Part shown: positions 24,021-35,633 of the stretch, one piece after another
How the letters are laid out: each line of letters begins with the position of its first letter
How positions within the stretch are numbered: the first letter of the stretch is position 1
Assembly: GCA_963693315.1 (NCBI GenBank)
Contig: OY856187.1
Span: 114,158,437 to 114,222,436, forward strand
Length of the DNA stretch: 64,000 nt
From: Diogma glabrata
Lineage: Eukaryota > Arthropoda > Insecta > Diptera > Cylindrotomidae
Direction: 5' to 3'
Program-made: the position numbers and the translations under genes
The notes under the pieces: model-generated
The model's database searches: none
Told to the model about the DNA's origin: nothing
Seen by the model: only the letters and a program-made list of their open reading frames with translations

Positions 24021-26005
24021 TTATCTCTCTAAGAAGCTATAATATCACATATTGTGTTCAACTTTTGTGCAACGCACGTTACTCTGCTCTACACTATAGC
24101 TAAAACAAGCTATAGGCCAGAACAAATTAAGCATCGATTGTAGATTATTGCAATGTGCAGCAAAGTTACTCGTGTGGATGCGCCGAATATTTTTGTCGAA
24201 GACAGTTATGCTAAAATATACACGGTTTGTGAGTTATGGTCGCGAATCTGAGAAAACGACATTTTTTAGGGCTTTCTGCATTAAAAACACCCCGAAAGAT
24301 AAAAATCTGACCTCGACATGTTCACAAAAGTTGTGTATTTTGGTATAAAGAACATTTCGTCTGCATTGCATTGTATTGAGAAATTCCCAATACTTTACGA
24401 TATATAGCCGTGCAAATCCAACGCTCGGGCACAAAAATTAATGGCGTCATACAACAGAAAATCGATACAATTTATCAAAACCCAAATAGGGTTTTGCTAG
24501 TTTGGGTAAATACTTCCAGAAACGGAAGTCAGAATTTGTGTTACATTTTATGTGTTGCACTGTGTAATTAATTATACGTTATACGGAAAAAACCGCGAGG
24601 GAGCAAAGAAACTATCGAGGGAGCAAAGTCACCGAACAACATTTTTCTTGACAATAAATTAAAAATGGTTGGGTGTTTAACTTTTTTATATACGGTATTG
24701 TATTGTAATCGACCAAATCTTCAACCTACATTATGTATTGTCGTTTGAAAATCTTATTCGATTATTTTGTTTTTGTACCTCAGTGTAATCACTCTTTCAG
24801 ATCAAGCGATTGGTGCTTCAAAACTTATTAAATTTTTTTCGATAAAAAATAAGCCAACCATCAACCAATTGAATGCAATGTTCTGAAATTGAATGTACTA
24901 CGTTTTTATCACGTTTTCCCCGTCACCGTTATCATATACCAACAACAAACTAAACTATGTTCTTGACAAAATGAATGCAACTAAAATGGTTTCATTATAT
25001 TAATGTATTTTATTCGCATTTGATCGACATTTTATAATTTAATTTGTTGTTGAGTATTTTGGAGGCGTAAAGATAGCTCCAAAATATTGCTTATTTGTCG
25101 ATATCATAGCTTCTTTATGCTGTCGAAACTGTTACTCAGATATGAAAATAATAGCTCAATAGGTTTATATAAAAGTATATTTAGTTAACATAAAATTGAC
25201 CACTAACTGTAAAAAAATAATGAGAAAATATTACATTTTTTTGAATGAATAATCAAATATGAATGAATGAAAAAAAAATTTATACAAAAAGCAAGTTCTG
25301 ATCAGAGAAATCTCTTAAAATGATAAGAGTTTAACCGCATTCAAAAATACCATATAATAGTTTAGTAAACTTATACTTCAATGCTATTTCATTTTTGTTT
25401 ATTAATCGATAAATAATAATACACCGGTAAATTGGACACACCAAAAAATTTTCTCACCAAATTTTTTAATGAAATTCACTACGATACACATAAAACATAA
25501 CGTACCGATTTCATATACATATTTTTTATAATCGAACTGATCATTGGATATATATTGACACTGATTAACGTTTTATGTTTAAATGAAACGGTGATTAATG
25601 AATGATGTTAATCGATTTATTCAAATTCTAAATTAAACGGATATTTGTGCTTTTCTTCGAAAATAAAAAAAAAACAAAAATTTTATCAAAAAATGTTGAC
25701 ATTTAAAGTGATGTTGATTTCTGAATTGATTATTGAATGAATAACAAAATTATTATAATTGTTATAACAGGTATTTATTATTGATCCGGATTGCCATATG
25801 TTTCTTGCAAACAAGAATTAAAATTTGTTTTAGGATCACGATAAGTACGAAATTTGACTAATTGGATGATAAGAGGAAAAATATTTCTACGCAGATTAGA
25901 GAAGATGATAATTGTCAAACAGTGGTAATCTTTACATTATTCAAACTTGCTTTTGTTAATCTTCGATACACTTTTTTTCGAATAAAAATTTAGTTAACGT
26001 CTGTT
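24021..26005. other. Intergenic or intronic DNA
   Basis: No gene recognised. If the SPRING exon is real this is its first intron, but I found no following exon. The 24160-24430 stretch is less AT-rich than its surroundings and has overlapping short frames on both strands (24148-24348, 24234-24434) with no recognisable family. Confidence 0.5.
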
Positions 26006-26009
26006 TGTA

Positions 26010-26192
26010 AAAAGGTTTTGAAATTGAGTGAACTACATTTAATTTTCATAAAAATATAACGTTCAGTTGCCTCAACTACAGCGTTTTGTTCCTGTAGAGT
26101 TGTTGTATCAATTTTGGATTTCGATTAACCATATTTTGTTTAGCGACGAGGTTGAAACAACTGCATTTTGTCTGGAAATAGAACATTTTTTA
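26010..26192 (-). mobile_element. MITE family C, fragment
   Basis: Reverse complement contains TGCAGTTGTTTCAACCTCG, CAACAACTCTACAG and TTGAGGCAACTG, matching 35220-35330. Confidence 0.65.
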
Positions 26193-26376
26193 GGATAGTC
26201 GATACGTAACTAAAATGGGCCTAAAATGGAATAGAGTTCATCCAACAGAATCCCTAAAATAGAACCTTGTCTAGTGAAATATTCTGCTAATTTCAGGTTT
26301 AGGTGATATTTTAATAGCACAAAATTCATTTTGAAATTTTTCATGGCAAATCTCTGTTTTTATAAAATCGAAAGGT

Positions 26377-26690
26377 ACATTGAAAAAAAAATTCCAATCG
26401 AAAAGCGGTTGCCTCAACTTTGCCGCGAAGGCGGATATAACTAATTGAACTTCAAAATTGATATAGCAGCTGTAGAGGTACCGAAGGTGTAGTTTAGGCA
26501 ACCGCACAATACTTCAATTTTGAAATGAAAAATTTATGATATAAGGCCAAATTAATTTTTTTATGAAACTAGCTATTAACTTTGAACAGTTACTGTTATA
26601 TTGCACGTAACACTTTATATTTTAAATCAACCTCATTCTGTTGTCAGGAAATTTTTGTTGCTACAAAACTTTTATTTAATTTAACATTTG
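26377..26690 (+). mobile_element. MITE family C, partial copy
   Basis: Starts ATTGAAAAAAAAATTCCAATCG (compare CACTGAAAAAAA at 35198), has GTTGCCTCAACTTTGCCGCG, TTTGAAATGAAAAATTTATG, GTATAAGGCCAAA-like and AACACTTTATATTTTAAATC, and ends near the point matching GTTGTTAGGAAAATG. Internal TTGCCTCAAC / GTTTAGGCAAC can form a stem. Confidence 0.7.
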
Positions 26691-27629
26691 ACAGTTCTTG
26701 GAAATACTGTCAAAAATATGTCATTTTCCTACCATTAGTTTCGAGTTCAAAGAAAAAAATTGATTAAAAGCAACTGAGTTGGGTGTTATTTGAAAGATCA
26801 CATAATTTAAGTAAAAAGTAATATTTATTTAATTTAATACCACAGAGTTTTTGATACGTTGACAAAAACTTTCGCTTTCTACCATCCCTTAGAACATAAG
26901 ATACCTGATCTTGTAGTAATGGGTTTGATCCCCAAGTTGGGTGTCAATTTGTTAAATAACGTCCATTCGACCGTGATTGTTCAGCAGTTGGTTGATCACG
27001 CTCATTTATCTTAACACTATACTAGCTCAAACGGCGTGAGTTCTGGCGACGGAGAAATTATGTAACAAACAAAAATTATCCAATACTTTTGCAACCAATT
27101 TCTCTCAAGTTTTACAAGAGCTATCATTTTTAACTCTTCCTATTTTACTAAATTTACATCATACTAACAACTTGATGTGAAATAGAAAGAAATAGCATAC
27201 AATTCACCAAGCTTTCTGAGATCTTTTTGATCTGAGATGAATATCTCTATAAGTTTATATCTTATGAACAAAAAAACTGATTCTTTAAATTTTCGATAGA
27301 TTGTCTTTCTAAAGAACTCTTTTACATTTTCCCCGCACATAAAACCTTGTGAAATCGGGTGAGTATTTCTCATATCAATTTCAAATTTACCTTGAATTTG
27401 AATTCCTGGAAGCCTATCGGAACAACCTGTTCTGAAAATAAATACTTCAAAAAATTTCTAAATAATATCGTATTCTAATTTCAACTATACTACTTGTATG
27501 CTAGTTATGAAGTCGATCATAAATGATCCTTCATCATGAACAACAATTTCATGAATAAAAGGTTTATCAGAAGTTTCTGACAAAGTTATGAAAAATAGAA
27601 GGAGAAAATATTACCATTTTTTCTATCAA
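26691..27629. other. Intergenic, no gene
   Basis: A B-box-like GGGTTTGATCCCC near 26920 has no A-box at the right distance. The open frame at 27164-27373 (minus) has no recognisable family. Confidence 0.4.
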
Positions 27630-28130
27630 ATAAAATCAAAAATTTAAACGATTTTTTCGACACACTTCATTTAACGTTTATTTTATGTCATCTAAATTAA
27701 TATTTATTTTATGTCATCCAAATAATTCTATATCTTTCTAGTCGAAAACGTTTCCCATAATAAGTTTCTCAAAACATTGGGAAACAAAATACATGAAAAT
27801 CATTCTTATGCCACACTTAACGAATTTTTTTACATATTTATAACACAATAACCAAGGTCCTTGTCTCACATACAAATGCCGATCATCAAGATTTCTACAA
27901 AGTTACACTGATTATCACTTAAAATAAACATTTTTTAAGCCAAAAATATGAAAATATGCTGTTTTTGACACACTTAATGATTTTTTGTCACACTTCCGAA
28001 CATTTTTTTTGAATTTTTAGAACCATTTTTAGAATCGTTAAGGCCTACAAAGTCGATAAATGCCAAAAAGTGGGGGTAAGATTTTCTTTTTTGGCTTGAG
28101 ATTGTAATACCTTAGGTCTTTCAGATCGTG
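27630..28130 (+). mobile_element. Family M, diverged 3' fragment
   Basis: Keeps TTTTGACACACTTAATG, ATTATCACTTAAAATAAACATTTTTTAAGCCAAAAATATG, GGGGTAAGATTTTC and GGTCTTTCAGATCG in the family order. It lacks most of the minisatellite and has a mutated terminus. Confidence 0.65.
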
Positions 28131-28169
28131 TAATTATAAAATAAAATTAAATTAAGAAGTTTTGGTAAA

Positions 28170-28715
28170 TTAATTCAAAGAATTAGTTGTGATATAACAT
28201 CATTCCGATGGAATGATATTTCATCTTGAATAATACAACTGAATCAAAAAATATGTGGTGTGCAAATTATGAAATTTTTTTGCTATCCACACTATTGGCT
28301 ATCCATCTAGTTTCGAACCGAAAAGAATACTTTTAATTTAAAAAGTTCATCATTGAGTCAGGGCTAGCGGTCTAGATAAACTACCAAAATATATCTGCAT
28401 CTAATAAATATGTGACTATGTGATTTTTTGGTTTTGTTATGCTTCGATAGAAATGTAGACTAATTTTTGGTTTATAAGTGTTGACATTTTTTGGTAGTTT
28501 ATCTAGTCGGCTAGCCCTGATGAGAATGATATACGTTTTTAAAGTGTAATAAAAAGTTCTTGTCGGTTCGAAACTAGATCGATCGACAATTGTGTGGATA
28601 GCAAAAAAATATCATAATTTGCACACCACATATTTTTTGGATTCAGTTTTATTATTCATGATGAGAAAACATTCCATCGGAGTGATGTTATATCACAACT
28701 AATTCTTTGAATTAA
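28170..28715. mobile_element. Palindromic family P, ~0.55-kb hairpin
   Basis: TTAATTCAAAGAATTAGTTGTGATATAACAT at the left is mirrored at 28685-28715, and the match continues inwards over about 215 bp per arm (TATGTGGTGTGCAAATTATG, TCTAGTTTCGAACCG, CAGGGCTAGC, TAGATAAACTACCAAAA). The loop is about 100 bp and includes GTAGACTAATTTTTGGTTTATAAG, so the right arm runs further into the centre than the left. Confidence 0.9.
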
Positions 28716-28799
28716 TTGTAAATGTGTCAATTAGATACAAGTGAAGACGGGTCATCTTCTTTTCGCCGATAGAAGTTTGTTATTCAATACTAGTATGTC

Positions 28800-28978
28800 T
28801 AGAGTATAACAAAACAGTGATCACCAGAGAAATAAATTGACTAACGATGAATCTAATAAATATGTTTATGTGATTTTTTATACTTCGCTAGAAATGTAGA
28901 CTAATTTTTGGTTTATAAGCGTTGACATTTTTTGAAAGTTTATCTAGTCGGCTAGCCCTGATGATAATGATCGGTGCA
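28800..28978. mobile_element. Palindromic family P, single-arm copy at the edge of the Foldback-like element
   Basis: Matches the reverse complement of 10770-10936 closely (CAGTGATCAC, ATTGACTAA, TTTTTGGTTTATAAGCGTTG, TCTAGTCGGCTAGCCCTGATG) and stops exactly where the ~131-bp repeat arm begins. Confidence 0.8.
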
Positions 28979-29866
28979 TCGGTTATACAAAGTATCGAAA
29001 TTATTGTCATTATTATCGATTTTTTCATAATTGAGGATGCTGAGTTCAATCGTGATGTTAAAAATGTTGACCGGACTCAGGGTAGTTCAATAAGGGGTGG
29101 AGTTGGGGGTCGGTTATAAAAAATATTGAAATTAGCCTCATCATTATCAATTTTAACATAATTCAGGATGCTGCGTTCAATTAGGACAATAAAAATTGGG
29201 GCCGGAGTCAGGGTAGTCCAATAATAGGTTGAGGTTGGGGGGTCGGTTACACAAAGTATCGAAATTATTGTCATTATTATCGTTTTTTACATAATCAAGG
29301 ATGCTGAGTTCAATGGTGATAGTAAAAATGTTGACCGGACTCAGGATAGTTCAATAAGGGGTGAGGGTTGGGGGTCTGGCCATGCATAGTATCAAAATTA
29401 TCGTCATTATTCCGATTTTAACATAATCAAAGAAGCTGGGTTCAATGGTGATGATAAAAATGGTGACCGGATTCAGGGTAGTTCAATAAGGGGTAAGGGT
29501 TGGGGGTCTGGTCACGAATAGTATCAAAATTTTCGTCATTATTATTGATTTCAACATACTTGAGGACGCTGAATCCAACAGTGATGTTTAAATTAGGATC
29601 AATAAAAAAAGGGTCTCACTAAAGGGTGGGAGTTGGAGGCTGAAAGCCGAAATTGTTCACATATATATTATGAGTATTGATTTTGAATAGATCAAGGGCA
29701 CTGAATTCAATGGTGATGCTGAAATTAGTATTTGGGCTCTAGGAAAGAAACTAAAGGATAAAGGGTTTGGGTCTAAAATTGGGGTAATGTTCAAATATAC
29801 AAAATAAATATTGGTTTTTCTATGAATCGAGAATGCTGAATCCAATGGCGATGTTGAAATGCAAAA
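28979..29866 (+). repeat. Left arm of Foldback-like element: ~131-bp tandem array
   Basis: About 6.7 units. The word TTGACCGGACTCAGGGTAGT or a diverged form recurs near 29068, 29197, 29331, 29462, 29594 and 29727, and each unit also has (G)ATGCTGAGTTCAATGGTGATG and GGGTTGGGGGTC. The three outer units are most alike; the inner units near the core are diverged in a way that is mirrored in the other arm. Confidence 0.92.
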
Positions 29867-31404
29867 CCACGTAACAAAAAATTTGTACTATGAAAAACAC
29901 TATGTATTACAAATTGAACGAAAATGTTTTGCTATTAATTTCGGTAATTGCTTGTTGATTGATTTCAAATTTCAATGATAATGCTATTCTATTTAAAAAC
30001 TAATCACTAAACTAAGTATTTCTTTTTTGGTTCGAGATCGAGTTCTTTGTTTACTTTCGTTGTTTGTTATCGATTCTTTCATTTCACTGAGTTGATTTTG
30101 TTAAGTTCTTTTATTTCTACTGCATCTCTTTGTCGTTTCTGGAGGCTTGGTTTATTCCCATTTAGCACTACATTTTGCATCTCCGGATCTTCTACGATAT
30201 TTAGTCTTTTCATTTTTTAACACGCTTGGATAAGTTTGTAGAATCCATTTCATATTTTTCTTGTTTTGCTTCTCTGAATTTAGAGAGTTGCCTTATTAAT
30301 AGGTTTTCAAGTTCAATTGAACATTTCAAAGATTTCATTGAAGAATTGTTTTCTGCTACATTTCCCTCGACTTCCATTTCTGACGTATTCGATAAAATTT
30401 CGTAAGTTTCGGTTTGAAATGATGTATTTTCTTGCTTCTGAAAATTTAGAGAATCGGTAGAGAGTAAATCTAGTTCTTCCAATATTTTTTTTCGATTATT
30501 TTGTGTTTCGTTCCGTATTCTCAATTCTTTCAAGAGATTTATTGATACATTTTCAAGTTCAATTGAACACTTCAAAGAGTTAATTAAGAGTTAAGGACTT
30601 TTTTTTGTAAACAAACATTTGTTGAATTTTGTGCTATTGTGTTACAAGTTGTTGGAATTTGAGCTGGAATTTCATCTTCCAAAATTATTGGTAGTTTAGA
30701 TCAACCATTATTTACTAGGATTTCATGAATTTTTTGTAGTGTGTTTTCGATCGCTGTACAATCGTCTACTTCATCAAATAATTCATCCTCTATTTTCAAG
30801 TTTGTGGATATTGATTCTCTCGATTTTATCAACTGCTGCACTATTCCTTTTATTTGGTTGGATTTAAGATCGTTGATGTACTATGTATAATTTATGTACT
30901 ATACCGTATGATTACGTTTTGACAGAGTTTGTAGCACTGATTCTGAAAAATTGTTTTGAATATTTTGTATGTTTATGTGAAGTTTATAAAATAAAGAATA
31001 AATGACATTAAATATTTTATAAACAGATTTTTTTCCGTCTAGTTTACTCAATATGGTTTAAAGACGAAGTTCAATTATTTATACAAGAAAATGATGAGCA
31101 CTCAAATTGATACAGTCTTATTTTTGTGGCATTTGTTTGTATATTTAAATAATAAAAATATAAGAAATATAAAGAATTTGCTATTTTAGTTTATTATTTT
31201 TCTTATTTAATAATTTTAAAATATTTTTCTGTCATGTTTCGACGATACATCAATTTGACGATATAATTCAACTAATATTTAAGAATAACCCACTTTTAAG
31301 GGGCTCCTTTGCTAACTAACTCTAGCCTTGGTGTATAATATATATTTGAACAATTTTTTATTCTCCACCCCAGCCTCTAGCTTCTGATTTTGCTCTTATG
31401 GTTG
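29867..31404. other. Core of the Foldback-like element
   Basis: Non-repeated sequence between the arms. The minus strand from about 30880 to 30080 has protein-like segments (see separate entry); the remainder is AT-rich without signals I recognise. Confidence 0.7.
30080..30886 (-). pseudogene. Unidentified protein remnant in Foldback-like core, with internal repeat
   Basis: Reading the minus strand downwards, four protein-like pieces follow one another in changing frames. First, from about 30886, INDLKSNQIKGIVQQLIKS, with an acidic DELFDEVDDCTAIEN patch and LQKIHEILVNNG then stop. Second, in the same frame, LPIILEDEIPAQIPTTCNTIA. Third, the open frame 30575-30210 of 121 codons, beginning KCSIELENVSINLLKELR. 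Fourth, from an ATG overlapping that frame's stop, MKRLNIVEDPEMQNVV to a stop near 30080. The third piece holds an 82-codon internal duplication: LKCSIELEN recurs, each time followed by a helical, charged segment. It is rich in Glu, Lys, Asn and Leu and could be coiled coil. Family not recognised; gag-like, NOF-like or a captured host fragment are all possible. Confidence 0.45.
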
Positions 31405-32112
31405 CTTGATTGCATATTCCAAGACCACATTTGGATTCAGTATCCTCGATTCATAGAAAAACCAACGTTTATTATGTATATTTGAACATTTACCTAATTT
31501 TGGACCCAAACTCTTATCCTCTAGTTTCTTTCCTGGACCACAAATACCAATTTCAGCATCACCATTGCCTTCAGTACCCTCAATTTATCCAAAATCGGTA
31601 CCCATAATATATTTTCGGCTTTCAGCCCAAACTCCCACCCTATAGTGACACCCTTATATTTTTGACCCAATTTAAACATCACTGTTGGATTCAGCGTCCT
31701 CAAGTATGTTGAAATCAATAATAATGACGATAATTTTGATTCTATTCATGACCAGATCCCCATCCCCATCCCTTATAGAACTACCCTGAGTCCGGTCAAC
31801 ATTTTTACCATCACCATTTAACTCAACATCCTCGATTATGTAAAAATCGATAATAATGGCGACAATTTCGATACTTTGTATAACCGACCCCCCAACCCCC
31901 CCTCCCCCCCTCTCCACCCAACAATCCCCTCCACCTATTATTGGACTACCCTGAGTCCGACCCCAATTTTTATTATGACGATAATTTCGATATTTTTTAT
32001 AACCGACCCCCCAACCTCCACCCCTTGTTGGACTACCCCGAGTCCAGCCCCCATTTTTATCATCATCATTGAACTCAGGATCCCCGATTATATTGAAATC
32101 GACACCAAACAT
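31405..32112 (-). repeat. Right arm of Foldback-like element: inverted ~131-bp array
   Basis: Reverse complement of the left arm, about 5.5 units. GGACTACCCTGAGTCCG-type words recur near 31780, 31945 and 32030. One unit near 31885-31930 carries an expanded C-rich tract (CCCCCCAACCCCCCCTCCCC). Open frames on both strands here are by-products of the tandem repeat. Confidence 0.9.
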
Positions 32113-35100
32113 GACATGCAAAAAAAATATGTTTTTCTACGATTAACCCCTTGGGTGTAAAAAATGGTTATGTCACCCATCAGGGGGTAATATGGGGGAC
32201 TGTATTTGTTATGAATTTCTGATTCTAATGATATTCCATGACATATTTTACTCATGTAATGTGTAATGTGCCCATGGGTTAGTTAAGGGTGGGAGTGCAA
32301 ACCAACTTTTGGACTTAAAAGTTGCACCGGTCTGAATAAAAGATAATGGTGCCATTAAATTTTTTTTGTCTCTTCCCATTTATTTTATATAGATTTTTAT
32401 ATGCTAAGACTTAAAGAGGGTGTAAAGGGGTGGGGGGTGGGTCCTACTACCCCAATCTCATAAAGTTTTCGGGATACGGCCAAGCCCGATCGATTGATAC
32501 CAAAATTACAAAATCGAGTCAAAAAACATTCCAAAAACCACGTTTTCTGCCCGATTCTTTAAAAAAACGATAGTTAAAATGTATTTACTGTGATATTAAA
32601 GTGGAAAGCTTATTTTTAGGTAAAATAAAATTCAAAAAACGTACAACTAATTTTGCCATCTGAGTTAAATTGTTTAAAAAGATATTTAAATATTTATTTC
32701 TTTATTAAAGTTTGAAAGCAAACTTAGTTATTACTAAAAGATTTAACGTTTGAACATATTTTTTGTTTCTTTGGAACATCGTCTGGTGTCAATGCAAAAT
32801 TTATTTTTTAGTTTTTAGTTCGTTTTCAATAAAAGTGTGTTTTTAAAATTTTTTTTTTCTTCTAAGCAAACTTTATTTATACAATCTGTAAAATTTAATC
32901 TTTTTTTAATCAGATATTAATATTTTCTTACAAAAATTACATTTTATTTTGCCAGTAAATTTTGTTTATTTTCAGCAAAATTTTTCGAACTTATCATTTT
33001 ATGAACTAATCATTATGAGTTTTGTTTATTTGTAAATTTAAACGGATCTTTTTTATTCTTTATGCTCAATTTTTCTTAACAATATTTTTTTTGAGCTTAT
33101 CTTTTTATACGTCATTTCTTTTGGTAGGTATTTTGATCGATTGTTGCATATAAAAGCTTGCATATATTTATGATTTTGTTTCATGAATAATATAATATTA
33201 TATATTGTGCTAAATATATCAGTTTTGTGTTATTATTAGTGTTATTTTCATATAAAGCTAGAATGATTTTCCCTTTTTCATTGTTAAAAGAAGTGTGTAT
33301 ATTTCAGACAATTTATTTACCTTTTAATTCAAGAACATTTTTTTCAATCACTTATTTTGTTTATTATTTTTAATCAAATAAATTTATTTTGATTCTTAGT
33401 ATATCCAACTAACAGGAAGCTTGTTTTCATATCATAAGCAGGATATTAACAATACCCTTAGCTACCCTTAAATTTACTCAAGCATGTAGCCTTAAAAGAA
33501 AATTTTTGTTTTGCGAGTAGATTATCGGAAAAATCTTAAGTGTTTCAGAACCAAGTTAATAATAATGGAAAATGCTTTAAAAAATACGTTACGGGATATT
33601 AAATTGAATCGTGTCATTATTTCAGTAAATGTATATACTATACGAGTACATACTAGCACCTAACACTTTTTTCATGATGCTTGTGGACCGATATAGTGGA
33701 CAACTAATTCTTTCTCATTTCAGCTGTTAAATCTATTGAACAATTAAGAGAAATGATGTAAGCAAAACCCAATTGATAACGGAAACAAATTTTTTACTTT
33801 TTCCAGTTGATCATGATATTAAGTTTTTATCAAAATAAATTAAATTGTTTTTATTATTATTGTTAATTTTTTTTGATGGTATATGGATGCTGGATAATAG
33901 AATTAATTTATTTTAAGTTTTTTAGATTTAAGTTTTATTTTTTGTTCAATCGCAAGAGGGTTTCTTCTTTATTTCGCAAGTCGGCCTCTTTACAAATACT
34001 TTTGAATACATTCCGCAACTTTTTAGGCGTAATGGTCTTAATTTTATGGAGATTGTTGCTGGTTAATTAGGATATGGTTCTCGACCTATTAACTAGAGTC
34101 TTTAATTGTTATTTTTGACTGAAATATTTTTTGTTTTGCAAGTGACCGATCGAACGAAGACTAATGTTTTTAAATCGGTCAGTGCGAATGAACGATCCGA
34201 TCAGAACGGATAACTAATTTAGCTGACGTGACTCATCATTAATATTATTTTTATAGGTTGTTATTCATTATCACTATAAATATATTGTTTTTCTTTTTTA
34301 ATTAAGAAAACTTTGTCAGAATAACTTAGTTTTTATTGCTTAAGTATAAAAAACAAACTCACATTAATTAATCCTACTGAATAACCTATTTTTCCTATTT
34401 TCCTATATAACCTTTTTTTCTCAAAATATAATATTTGTGTTATCAAAAAAACTGACATGTACTTGCAAAATATTTTAATCGTATCCAGGTTAAACCAAGT
34501 ATTTGTGTTCGTATCCAAAAATAGATTAATTCATTTTCCAACATAATAACCCATATTCAACAGACGACACCAAAATTTCCGAACGCACCGGTTCGCGATT
34601 CATTTCACTTTAAAAATTGTTTCTCACAACTTGATCTCAAAATAAATTTTTTTTATTAAAACAACAAAAATGTTCATAACTTTATTGTTTTGGTTTTCAA
34701 ATAATAATTATAGTACAAATGATGCCGTATAAAATCTGCCTGAATATAAGAAAAAATATCATGACGCAATCAAAATTTTCATTGATCATTTAAACATTAC
34801 GCTCACCAGTGACAAGGTCCGGTCGTAACAAAATTTGCTTAAACTCAAGGGGAAGCCATAATTTCCATTTTTACTGCTTTAGTTTGGTTGATTGCATTTC
34901 AAAATTCAATCTCTTTCTTGTTTGGAATTGTGACTTCTTTCCTGATGTTTATGTCGTTTGCTGTTACATTAGTTTTCGCCCCTTTCATGATTTTTCGCTG
35001 CCATCACATTTTATTTACCTAAGTTATATTCTTAATTTTAGAACTGTATGGCATATACAGATCACTTCTCATTACAAATTACGCGATCATTGCTTTTTTG

Positions 35101-35197
35101 GGCTAAAGAATTTGTCGATTCCTTAAATTTTTGTTTCCAACGAAAATTATATGCTTAAATACAGAAAAATGGTAGGAAATAATGCTTACTGGTAGTG
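32113..35197. other. AT-rich intergenic DNA, no gene seen
   Basis: Open frames at 33873-34070, 34333-34518 and 34809-35126 are Phe/Ile/Tyr/Leu-rich without recognisable domains. No RNA gene or repeat shared with the rest of the window was noticed. Confidence 0.5.
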
Positions 35198-35633
35198 CAC
35201 TGAAAAAAACATGTCCCATTTCCAATCGAAATGCAATTGTCTCAACCTCGCCGTGCGGTCACATATGGCGAATCAAACTACGAAATTGCTTCAACAACTC
35301 TACAATTATAAATCGATGAAGTTGAGACAATCACACGAAATGTTTATGTCAAAATAAAATATAGTTCAATTAATCTCAAATACTTAAACTTTAAAATGAA
35401 AAATTCATGGTATAAGGCCAAAGAAAATTTTAGTTATTATCTTTATTCAACTAATGTTATATTGGATATAACACTTTATATTTTAAATAAACCTCATTCT
35501 GTTGTTAGGAAAATGTTATCGTGTAGTTGTCCCAATTAAAGTGAAATTGTTTGCAAATAATTTTTCTTTGCATGAATAATGAACTGCCAACTTCGAGATG
35601 AGGTTGTCATGAACTTCAATTTTTTTTTCAGTG
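35198..35633 (+). mobile_element. MITE family C, complete copy with TIRs
   Basis: Begins CACTGAAAAAAA at 35198 and ends TTTTTTTTCAGTG at 35633, 436 bp. Inside, TTGTCTCAAC near 35230 and GTTGAGACAA near 35318 can pair. Two partial copies lie at 26010-26192 and 26377-26690. No open frame, so non-autonomous. TSD not certain. Confidence 0.85.

Larger units (their letters stand above)
28979..32112. mobile_element. Foldback-like transposable element
   Basis: Inverted arms made of tandem repeats (28979-29866 and 31405-32112) flank a ~1.54-kb core. Unit-by-unit, the innermost, middle and outer repeat variants of one arm match their mirror partners better than their neighbours, so the whole arm was inverted as a block. 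This layout is that of Drosophila FB and similar fold-back elements, though the unit (~131 bp) is much longer than the FB units of tens of bp. No target duplication was identified because the left end abuts family P. Confidence 0.8.

Noticed and set aside
24040..24240. Degenerate C-terminal half of SPRING directly after the conserved part
   Set aside because: A few motif-like matches at plausible spacing, but they need several shifts and the sequence otherwise looks like noncoding DNA.
26905..26935. tRNA-like B-box GGGTTTGATCCCC
   Set aside because: No A-box at the expected distance and no shared flanks with the tRNA-like repeats.
31672..32160. Long glycine/proline-rich frames of 149 and 94 codons
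   Set aside because: They are translations of the ~131-bp tandem repeat in the Foldback-like arm; repeat periodicity explains the open frames.
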